From: Limnephilus marmoratus
Lineage: Eukaryota > Arthropoda > Insecta > Trichoptera > Limnephilidae
Direction of reading: 5' to 3'
DNA: 64,000 nt
Assembly (NCBI GenBank): GCA_917880885.1
Contig: OU862923.1
Location: 23,348,770 to 23,412,769 of the forward strand
Positions 55,441 through 64,000 of this stretch are shown piece after piece. The notes beneath the pieces were generated by a model. It was not told where the DNA came from. It did not search any database and worked only from the letters and a program-made list of their open reading frames with translations. How positions within the stretch are numbered: position 1 is the stretch's first letter; every line of letters begins with the position of its first letter. A program made the position numbers and the translations under genes.

Positions 55441-56405
55441 AAGCCCCGTTCTGATTGGGCAAGTATTTTAGACGAGTGGAGAGTACAGTAATAACTAAAC
55501 GCGTTCGAACACCGTAATTTTAGTAGAGTGGGTGAGTCAGCTCTTTAGTAGATTCATTCCATTTCGTTCTATTTTTCGGGCGATTAAGTACCCCCTCCAT
55601 GCGTCCTTGCGCACTGACAGGCGCGAACCGACAGTTTTAGCAGTGTTAATTATTTGTAAACGCGCGGAAATGTCGTGGTGATAGAGCAAAGATGCTACCC
55701 TAAATTTATTTATTTATGCTGCTATTAATCTCTTTTCGTGTCCATAGTTTAATTATGTTCATTTTCCTAATTTATTCTTCCACCTCTTCTAAAATACATA
55801 TTAAAATAAGCATGAAAATAAGCTTAATTTTCATTTTTACTTTGATTTGCAGCAACTCATCATCCGCCGTCATCTTGCAACGGGCGGCGGGCACAAATCT
55901 ACTCTACTTGAAGTTGCCGCTACCCAAATTTCTCCCAATTCCTTACACATCTCCCTTAAAAATTAGAAGTTTTTAAGCTCTTAAAAAAAATATATATATA
56001 TATATGTTATTTTTGAAGATCATATCTAGACGCGTTCCACGCCGCAACGCAAATTATATGAAATTCCCTAATATGAAAAAAATCGCAGAGTGTGCTCTGA
56101 AAATTATTATAAACACGTTTGTTTCAGTTATTTTACAAGTTATGGTTGTGAAAAAATTCACAATGTTTCTTTAAATGATGCTTAAGTCGCTTTCCACGAG
56201 ATTTTTGCTTTATTTTAAACGAGTCGTGTTTTATTAAACATTTTCACAATTTTCGCATCGATTTTATCGCCTTAAATATTAGCGCGCTCCTCTTAATTCC
56301 TAATTATAAATCTATCAATCTTCTTCTTTTTCAGCGCGGATGCGGCTCCTTAGTAATGCGAACAATTTTCGGTGACTTGCTACTTGCCCAATCAGAACGG
56401 GGCTT
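55441..56405. mobile_element. TIR DNA transposon, nonautonomous, about 0.97 kb
   Basis: Perfect 25-bp terminal inverted repeats (27 bp with the flanking TA). The left starts AAGCCCCGTTCTGATTGGGC and the right ends GCCCAATCAGAACGGGGCTT. TA lies on both sides (55439-55440 and 56406-56407), consistent with a TA duplication. No transposase motif; an 86-codon hydrophobic frame at 55716-55976 is unsupported. Confidence 0.75.
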
Positions 56406-56704
56406 TAGTTGAGTTGAGAGAGTATCGTCATTGCTAAACCGCTGCGGTCAGTCCGCGTGTTGCGAAAATGGTTCACCAACTGTTTCGGCCACACGACGAC
56501 AACTAAATGCACTAAGCCGGTCCCATCTAGCAAGTATGTTAATATATTTGAATGTTGAGACAATTAAATCAATATATCCGATCGAATACACCACTATAGT
56601 CACAATTGATTAAATACACTTAGTCTTGCTCTCTTTTTTACTTGTTGGGTTTGGGTTTATTGAGACTGGGAAAAACACTTTTTTTTGCATACGACAATAC
56701 CCAT

Positions 56705-56910
56705 ACGTCTGCCCTCCTGCTGCGTGGCGGGCCGGATCGAGAGAAACTGGTTGAGGGAGGCCTTTTGACCTCTCCAGCCGACTCTCTCAAACCACTGCCT
56801 TCCGCTGCAGTTGGAGGGAAGGATTCATACGTCCTTCACTCCTGGACACACTGACCTCCAGATTCTTATCCACCCCTCATACCTTTTCCATTCTCAGAAC
56901 TTTCTTTCCA
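56705..56910 (+). repeat. SINE family C middle fragment
   Basis: GCGTGGCGGGCCGGATCGAG, GGTTGAGGGAGGCCTTTTGA and CACTCCTGGACACACTGACC. It lacks both the head and the stem-loop tail. A head-only scrap lies at about 57538-57575 (CCTCGGGAACTATTTATTGG). Confidence 0.65.
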
Positions 56911-58861
56911 CACGAATGCACACGTATATTTCATTGCCATTCTTCATGAATGAAAATAACAATAGATTGTAGCTTTTATTAACCGTGCAAAATGTACCGA
57001 TATTCTTTCAATGTAGATTTAATCCCGGGAACCATCAAGAATCTAGGTTAAAGTACGCCATTCCTGTAGACCTATTGCTTTTTACCATGATAGACCGCGG
57101 CCATGTTTTATTTATGTCGGTATAAATCATAGGTCTCAACATGTTTAATGTATTGAATTGCTATCTCGGGGCGAAGAAACATGAACAGATGACTATGGTA
57201 GTTCTTGTACGAGGAGTTAGGAATAGCAGGGAGTTGACTTCACTTCTGATTGCAATGCCTTGATTAAACCAATAAATTAATAACCTACGAAACTTGAGAT
57301 TCAGGGGATGCACATTTTATCTCATTGCACCATTTTGAAAAGGATTAAATTGACCATGCTGAGATTTGATAATGGTCATAATAGTAAGCCAAACCATCTA
57401 CTGGTTAAAAGGAGGGTGAATTTATCAAATAATTTTATTCTTCGCTCTGAAAGAAACGCCAGTACACTCGTAATTTTATGTGTACTCCTATTGCCTAACT
57501 TTTATTATTTTCCAAATAAAGACTCGTTTACTTTAAAAGGCGGGTTGGGTACCGCTACCTCGGGAACTATTTATTGGATTCAAATTCAAAGTTCTACTCT
57601 AAATAGAAGACAAGAAGACAAGACAATATTTTGTCATCTTGTAGGAGAGCAATTTTAAAGTTTAAAAAAATTACATTTTAGGTGAGGTTTTTTAATGTGA
57701 TTATTAATACTTTTTCTAACTGATTTACTATTTCCCTCGAATTCGCATCAATTTGTAGGAACAAAGAAGTAACAACATGCGTGTACTACCTAACAACATA
57801 GGTACACATATACATATACTACCTAATACATATACATATACTACCTAATACATATATGTATACTACCTAATACATATGTACTACCTAATACATATAAACT
57901 ACCTAATACACATATATTACCTAATAACATACTTCGTATGTTGTTACTTATTTATTACAGGGAACAATTAATCACCTGGTTAAATACCCACGATCTACTT
58001 TGCAAAAATATCATAATTTTGTTTAAATAATTACAGACAGAAAGTATAGACAGAAAAACACACTGTTTGGCGTAATTGTGTTTGCAGTGTTTAAAAACAG
58101 GAATTTAACAAAAAAAATCAGTTTGATGAACCGTAAAAAATCAGTTATTTTTTAAAACCGTTACAAGACAGGAGAGATAATTAATTTCACAAAATGAAAT
58201 AAGTATATCTACCAACTAGCTCCATTTCACATGTTTTCCCTTATTTTACGGTGACCGGATTTAATTTTCATGGTTACGTAGATATTGTAAAGCTCTGTAT
58301 CTCACGAATGGAGAGTTTACTCTGTACGTCCTTTAAATAGTTCGCAATATAATAGCACAATCGTACTAGCGATGGTGTGTAAATGCATGGCAAAAAAGCT
58401 TTGCATAATTAAGTGTCGACATAATTTAACACAAGTGTATGCTAAATTACAAATTTTCTAAATTTAGATTTGGGTGCAAAAATTCAGATTTTCTTCCTTC
58501 TTTGTAAATACATTTTATTCGTCAATTTTCTAATTGAATTCCCATAAAAAAAAAGTGAAATATACTCTCTGTATCGTCTCGACGAACGACCACCCATTCA
58601 GAACCGAAACTTTACTCGAAATGATCTTGCAGTTTTTAGTGGCTGGATCCTAGAAGCTAGGTATTTCCCTACCATCCTCTTCCCCATCAGTTGGGACTTT
58701 TGTGGGAAATTGACATGAAAAATCTAATATTTGCAGAAAATTGTTCATTACACAAGGTAACCAAAAACCATTTAACTACAAGCCAAGAACATCCACGAAA
58801 AATTATATATGGAAACAAAACTATTAACATTAAGAATTATTCTTCTTTCGTATGGTGGGGG
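56911..58861. other. No gene recognised apart from repeats
   Basis: Contains a SINE C head scrap (about 57538-57575) and the 57.8-57.9 kb minisatellite. Otherwise AT-rich. Confidence 0.5.
57785..57945. repeat. Minisatellite of ACTACCTAATACATAT units
   Basis: Eight or so units of ACTACCTAATACATA(TACAT) with variable spacers. Confidence 0.85.
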
Positions 58862-59155
58862 TCAGAGGGGGACATCTAGTTCTGCGAGCCAGTCTAAGGC
58901 CTCATGCGTTACCCTGTGGACCTCATCAATCCCGCCGGGGAATGAATGGAGCGGGAATTCGTTGACCACATGTTCGATGGTCTGCACCGCACCACATTCA
59001 TACATCGCCGACTCTTTAAAGCTCCATCTATGCATCATGTGACCACAACGGCTGTGGGAGAACCTTATCCTATTGACAGCAGTCCAGAGTTTGCGAGGCA
59101 ATGAGAACCCAGGCTGTCTCTCTACATTAAGAATTAGAAATCCATATGAATACAA
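58862..59155 (-). pseudogene. LINE ORF C-terminal fragment with Cys/His segment
   Basis: The open frame of 97 codons contains LPRKLWTAVNRIRFSHSRCG, MMHRWSF, YECGAVQTIEHVVNEFPLHS and EALDWLAELDVPL. This pattern (LW..LNR.R..H.RC...M.KW....S..C.CG..QT..H....CP) closes the ORF of many insect Jockey/I-type LINEs. The upstream RT is missing. One cysteine of the expected NDCP is replaced (NEFP). Confidence 0.72.
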
Positions 59156-59163
59156 TACAAACT

Positions 59164-59395
59164 AAACAATAAACTCGTGCACACAAACACAGAATTCATT
59201 AAAACGTCCCAAGTACACAAACACTTTGCACGACAACACGATAACATACATTTAAACTCCATCCACACTAACTATGGTAAACCATGCATTGGTTACGAGG
59301 GGGGCAACCCATATAATTGCCTCCCAAACGACATAAAAAACGAAAAAATGGGTAAATTTAAAAAAAATTATTAATATTTACTCTTGATAAACAAA
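59164..59395 (+). pseudogene. LINE ORF C-terminal fragment (second family)
   Basis: The frame reads VHKHFARQHDNIHLNSIHTN, GYEGGNPYNCLPNDIKNEK and KFKKNY-stop. It resembles the closing segment (L.LYN.LP..IKN....FK..L) of CR1/Jockey-type LINE ORFs. It lies head to tail against the minus-strand fragment that ends at 59155. Confidence 0.6.
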
Positions 59396-59526
59396 ATAAT
59401 GAAATAGAATGGACTGTGAACAAACCACTTTACTTTGTATTTTTACTTATTTTGTTATTTTGCTTTATCTTATATTGACATTAAATAAAAAAAGAATAAC
59501 GCTTTATTGAAATATTTGGTTTATTG

Positions 59527-59750
59527 AAATTAATAGATTACTTCGTTTTTACAACTTTTATTGTTTATAAAACCGACATGTTTCGTCAGCAAAGCTGACT
59601 TCTTCAGGGTTTTGACAGAAAACCCTGAAGAAGTCAGCTTTGCTGACGAAACATGTCGGTTTTATAAACAATAAAAGTGGTAAAAACGAAGTAATCTATT
59701 AATTTCAATCATAATGGTGCCACAAAATAAGTTTGCTGTGTTAGAAGAAG
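59527..59750 (+). mobile_element. Retroposed palindrome with 14-bp target duplication and hammerhead-like motifs
   Basis: Near-perfect 91-bp arms at 59523-59613 and 59619-59709 surround a 5-nt loop. TATTTGGTTTATTG flanks the unit at 59513-59526 and 59751-59764, a 14-bp duplication. After the right arm an ATG (59714) opens MVPQNKFAVLEE, cut off by the duplication. The arrangement of an inverted terminal copy, a full terminal repeat and an ORF start resembles Penelope-like elements, which often insert with an inverted partial terminal repeat. The family assignment is inference. Confidence 0.7.
59619..59663 (+). ncRNA. Hammerhead-ribozyme-like motif (59.6-kb palindrome, right arm)
   Basis: Stem I AAAACC (59619-59624) pairs with GGTTTT (59658-59663). 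The core is CTGAAGA (59625-59631) plus A. Stem II is GTCAGC/GCTGAC with a TTT loop (59633-59647). GAA follows (59648-59650). Stem III is ACA/TGT without a loop (59651-59656). C at 59657 is at the cleavage position. All three helices and the core order are present; the only departure is the extra A after A9. The left arm encodes the same motif on the - strand (59613 to 59569). The match is made by eye and activity is untested. Confidence 0.5.
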
Positions 59751-59764
59751 TATTTGGTTTATTG

Positions 59765-61249
59765 TAAAATGCTTAATTATTTCTAATAAAATGAGTGAAA
59801 ATGTAATTTCTTTTTACTGCAATAAAAAAATAAGAAATTATGTGGCGGCCACTATCGCGCCCACCGTTTAATACGTGCCCGTTTTGCAAAAATAATTACG
59901 CTGGGTACCTCTAGGTACCTTGCGCCCACGGCGAGTACACCATTCCGGCCGGCCGATAATTTTGAGGCGTTTCCAGAAAAGTCCCGACTCTTTTCAAACG
60001 CCAAGGTGACACACATTTCACATTAATGTATGTGCCACATGTGCAGATAAAAGCGCAAGCCGATTTTTGTTGAACCGCGAGCGCTTATGTTTTGTACCGT
60101 TCACACGACGCTATCAAATATTTCTTCGTATGATAGGAGAGGGGGTCAGATGAATTAGCGAGCGGCCACGGAATGCATATTTTTAGTACTGAATCTGTCA
60201 ACTTGACATCTGTCATCCACCGGCCTAGGCAGCTCCGTAATTAAAATGACCCCTTCTCCTGTTTTCGTCGGAGAGGGGGGCGCTTATCTGTTCGTTGATA
60301 TTGTCTATGGTTGACCTGCGCATAAATCGTTTAGGTGTGAACGGTCTGAAGGGATTGTAGGAGAGCGATATTTGGCGTGCTATGATGTTTTATAGTTTAT
60401 AGCTGTATATGAACAGGGCTTACATGTGGATAAAATATCATATTAAGGAAGCTCTTTAATTTCGGCGTACACCTTATGAATAATACGTTCTACAGTTATG
60501 TTGGGTATCGATACCCTACTTTCGTCTATAAATGATTGATTATACTTCTATAGTTAAGGTACGCAGAAATCAATAGTAGCGTTTTCTCGATCCGAAACTT
60601 TCTGGGCAGGGCTTATTTCTCTGGTGTGATTCATAGGTGTCCTTAAATAGTAGTTTTTCTTCTACTGTAGATATTCAAATAGCAATACACCTTACACCAG
60701 TCTTTTTTGGGCTTATGAATGCCGTTATTTTGACAATAATAAATATCTGAGTAGGTACGTCTCAGATTAGCAAGATCAGATGATGTAATGATTTTTTCCT
60801 TGAGTCAATTTAAATACAGTACATATATTTCTCCGTGGAATAAAGAAGCAAGTTTGACTTACAGCAGTGGACAAAAAATATTTTCACATGAAAAGGTCCC
60901 TAACTCAACTTACATCTTTAGTAGGCTACATGGAAAAAAAATGGTATTGTGACATAAAACTATTTTCAAATGGGTTTATATTCGTATTGATAATGGTTAG
61001 AGTTGATGAAACTGAATTTTGCAACATTAATTATTATGAGTAATTATTAATTATTACTTCTATTATGTAACCGCTATATTCAACTGTCACAAAATGTTAA
61101 TTTAATTTTATCTAAAAAACAAAGTACTTATGTATGTAAATATTTAATATACCAACATATAATTTATCTTTTTTATCTTTTTACATACATATATATATTT
61201 GTTTAAATACACACATTTCTTTTGGAACAAACATAATATGTGATTTACT
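59765..61249. other. No gene recognised apart from a possible TIR element
   Basis: GC-richer at 59.84-60.35 kb (possible element 60098-60346), then AT-rich. Confidence 0.45.
60098..60346. mobile_element. Possible short TIR element
   Basis: ACCGTTCACAC at 60098 and its inverse GTGTGAACGGT at 60336-60346 bracket 249 bp of GC-richer DNA. An inner inverted pair GGAGAGGGGGTCA/TGACCCCTTCTCC adds support. No clear target duplication. Confidence 0.35.
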
Positions 61250-61368
61250 CGCCTCGGAACAGACTTTGTCTAGTGAGGCGGGTAAAAGAAAAGAAAACAA
61301 TGTAAATAACCATGAAACTAAATAAACGCACGGGTTGCCGGCACTGAAACTGAAACTGAAAAACTGAT
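61250..61368 (-). repeat. Interspersed repeat, copy 2 of a pair
   Basis: CGGAACAGACTTTGTCTAGT and GGGTTGCCGGCACTGAAACT are the complement of 32.69-32.80 kb. Confidence 0.65.
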
Positions 61369-61635
61369 GTCGGATTGGGGGGTAGATAAACATTTATGAT
61401 ACCCGGAAATGGAACTAACTCAAAAATCCTAATTCATGAGTTATTGCAGTTTTCCTTGGAGAAGTCGAAAACAAAACGTCAACCAACGTCGTTGCTGTGG
61501 TTCAGCTCTTAACTAAACGAGCGATGGATGCAGTTGACGTAGCAACTCCCCTGAGGGACGATTCGTTCATTTGAATTTAATTTATTTCCGTATTTGATAG
61601 TCAGTATCTATTTTCATATTTTAAAAATGAAAATT

Positions 61636-61830
61636 AAACAAATGTTTATTTGATGTAAAGTGAGGCATATGTATAAGGCTGATTGATGTATGCGTAACGG
61701 ATAAAATTAAGATCGTTTGGACATAGAGAGCAGATGAACAAAGACGGAGTGTTTTGAGATTTTATGACGTAAAAGGTAAAATAGATGGTTGAATAAGTCG
61801 GAAACACCCGAGGAAGATACGTTACAATCA
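61636..61830 (+). repeat. Diverged RTE-like LINE fragment
   Basis: GATCGTTTGGACATAGAGAG, AACAAAGACGGAGTG and GAAACACCCGAGGAAGATAC align with the WFGHVERMNEES ... RPRKTW segment of the 31.2-kb copy. It contains stops and no tail. Confidence 0.55.
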
Positions 61831-62036
61831 ATTTTGTTTTTTAATTTTCACAATATTAGTATAATTTTATTAGTATCTTCCACTAATATAATATAACCTT
61901 AAAAATATACTTAGTATAACAATACAACCTTATTGCTCGTTATTTGTGAGATGATTAGAATGGGACTATACGTCCGTTACGGATAGTTAGAGATAGTTAC
62001 CAGAGAAAACCAGAAATATGTCATTTTCAAATCAGA

Positions 62037-62457
62037 TTTTTTTTTTTTTTTTACAGTGAATACCGCACAAGAATCTCAACTGCTCCCGTCTGGAGCCAGT
62101 GAGACTATGGCATCCCCAATTGGGGTATGTTGTGAGGCTGAAGGTAGTGGGGAGGGGAAGGAGGTGGGGAAGAGGAAGGTTGGGAAGTACCTGGCTATTC
62201 AGATCTGGTCACTAAACACGGCTAAAGCCATTTTCAAGCAACGTTTCAATTCTGAATGGTGGTCTTACACCAGGGCGATACTAATAGTAACTTCCACTCT
62301 GGAACATGCCGCAAATATACTATATATTATTTTAAATGAATTAATTGTGAAATAACACAAATTAATCAAATAAAATTTATTTGCGCATGCCGGGTTCGAA
62401 CCCGCGACCTCCGGAATGTGAGTCAAGAGTCTTAGCCACTGGACTACGGAGGTCGTC
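62037..62457 (-). mobile_element. SINE family A (copy 3, best preserved head)
   Basis: The head at 62457-62388 reads CCTCCGTAGTCCAGTGGCTA (box A region) and GCGGGTTCGAACCCGGCAT (consensus box B with flanking stem). The body matches copy 1, and the poly-A tail appears as a T-run at 62037-62052. This copy could still be transcribed by RNA polymerase III. Confidence 0.82.
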
Positions 62458-64000
62458 TTAGACGTATTGACGATTTTAGACGTATTGACTCTTTTCCACA
62501 AAATATTATAAATGGATTTCGAAAGATTGTTCCTTTGCATTCGCATGTAATAAATTTTTCAGAATTTTTTTTTAATTTTTAGTACAATAAGGTTATTCCA
62601 TAGGTCGTTGGCAGATTTGTTAAATTTAAAAAAAAGATTTTGTATTATTCCACACCCATTTCAAATAATATAATCATGCATTAAAATAAATCAATACTTT
62701 ATCTGACAAACGCATGTTTTAGAATTTTTATTTTAGTTTCAATAAAATCATTTAAAAATATGTACGTACCTGTGTTTCTTGACGAAAATTGGTCCATTTG
62801 TGTATTTATTTGCGCACTTACAAACTTATATTTCAGATTTTTTTAACATTCTTATTAAATTTAGACATTATTGAAAAATAATAAATACTTATAATCAAAA
62901 AATAATTACAAAAAGTACATTATTTTAATAGTTTTATCATCACGCCTTTCAGCATTTTTGGATGAAGGTATTAATTAAAGCTAATTTGGATTGAAATAAA
63001 TTCGATATTGAGTTATAATTTAAAAAAGCTGGTACGGAGAATAATTAATCTTTCTCATTGTAACCGCCCTGCATGATCGTAAGAACAACTTTCGACGAAA
63101 TGTGGATTTTCGTCCGCTGGCTGGTTAAACGCTCTTAATAATGTGACTCTAAATAAAATTACTGGAACATTTGTTGACTCGTTGACATTTGAAATTCATG
63201 GTAGTTATTTACAAGATATTTATCCAGGATTCCGATTTCCGCGTCCGTCCCTCCGTTTTACGTGTGTTTTGGTAGTGTACTGTTATATTGATCATCAGTT
63301 TAAGGATGTCGTGTCCTCCAATACATCACGTCAGGGTCACCAGTTTAGCAATGTGGGTTATGTTTGGATATTTTATCCAGAGGGTTTGACAGTTTACAGG
63401 CCTTGCCACTTCTGTAAACTGAATACGTGTGTTGTGGAGGTTTTCAATAATAACTCTTGATTAACGCGAGTCAAATATATTTAATTGAAATTTATATTAC
63501 AATAAGTTAGCACAGATTTAACAATTATCTCGCTTAGAGGAAAAGCTGGCGGACGGAACGAACGTTGAAACCGGAATATGTTTGCATCGTCATGCACTAG
63601 ACCGGAGAGCGGTGCCCGGTGATACCAGTCTGTAAAATCGAATTGAATAATCTTTTTAAGGTTGTTCGTTGCTCGGCTACACTTTGTTAACAACTTAAAA
63701 AATTTACTCAAAATAAAAAAAAAAATTACAATCATAACCCAGAGCAACGTCGGGTTAACTTCAGTTATTATCTCTTTCTGTTTATTTTTTGGTCACTTGA
63801 CCTTCGAAACACGAGTTATTATAGTTACTAGTTACTATCTAAGTCTGATTGAAAAAACTTTTAGTAAAGTCCGGGCAATGCCGGTAGTTCAGATATACAA
63901 TAATTTATTTGGTAGAGTGTCAGTGGTATGCGGGCGGATGGACTTGGATTTAATTTTTACACAAATCTGCAGTTTTTGAAAGAAAAATTTTGAGGCGTAG
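62458..64000. other. No gene recognised
   Basis: TTAGACGTATTGAC is repeated at 62.46-62.49 kb beside SINE A copy 3. The 105-codon frame 63143-63460 (PSLRFTCVLVVYCYIDHQF) is not recognised and lacks clear splice sites. Confidence 0.45.

Noticed and set aside
55716..55976. 86-codon frame with a hydrophobic start resembling a signal peptide
   Set aside because: It lies in the AT-rich interior of a TIR element, T-rich codons produce the hydrophobic run, and no homology is recognised.
62265..62546. 93-codon minus-strand frame with VVQWLRLLTHIPEVAGSNPAC
   Set aside because: This is the typical translation of a SINE tRNA-like head, not a protein gene.
63143..63460. 105-codon frame near the window end
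   Set aside because: No recognisable domain, splice signals or repeat relation. Left unannotated as a gene.

Overview
The window looks like a stretch of insect genomic DNA, most likely lepidopteran. This is inferred from the AT-rich background, the R1-clade retrotransposons, Helitrons ending in GGTCAGCTAGT or TCTGCTAGT, and dense SINE, MITE and LINE debris. There are no bacterial or viral gene arrangements. Only one segment looks like a conventional host exon: 13317-13518 on the + strand, a GC-rich open exon between a pyrimidine-tract AG acceptor and a GTGAG donor. Its peptide resembles an immunoglobulin-domain part of Beaten-path (Beat) cell-surface proteins. The rest is probably intron or intergenic DNA that has accumulated transposons.

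Layout. 1-7 kb: SINE and MITE fragments, then purine-rich A-strand DNA with tandem arrays (3.8-4.7 kb) and an in-frame 54-bp repeat (6.1-6.26 kb). 7-10 kb: a 5'-truncated LINE (-), a MITE and an RTE tail. 11.3-14.4 kb: foldback repeats carrying a hammerhead-like motif, the host exon, and a LINE fragment 35 bp after its donor. 15.2-25.8 kb: a SINE, then a three-layer nest. A MITE is split by a nearly complete R1-clade retrotransposon (element A, - strand, 9-bp target duplication), whose ORF1 is split by a related 5'-truncated R1-clade element (element B, + strand). 26.5-31 kb: LINE tail, nested Helitrons, an inverted pair of tRNA-SINEs, another hammerhead-like foldback, a minisatellite and a Harbinger-type MITE. 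31-34.3 kb: two near-identical RTE-like pieces. 34.6-44.7 kb: SINEs, a foldback element built of GGTCCGGCGACA repeats, Helitron copies and an RT fragment. 45-64 kb: LINE C-termini, more SINEs, a 0.97-kb TIR element and a large palindrome (59.5 kb) with a 14-bp target duplication.

How the parts relate. Element A has a two-ORF R1-clade plan: ORF1 with zinc knuckles, and ORF2 with endonuclease, RT and a Cys/His motif. ORF2 is intact but ORF1 is broken, so A cannot be autonomous. A SINE family with at least eight copies shares its stem-loop 3' end and poly-A tail with a Jockey-like LINE fragment at 53.3-53.8 kb, which suggests that LINE type mobilised it. The signal I find most intriguing is a motif recurring in otherwise unrelated foldback repeats (11.6, 14.2, 29.5 and 59.6 kb): CTGAAGAA, a stem-loop whose stem covaries, GAA, then a loopless short helix and a pyrimidine. 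This is hammerhead-ribozyme-like geometry of the kind known from Penelope-like retroelements.
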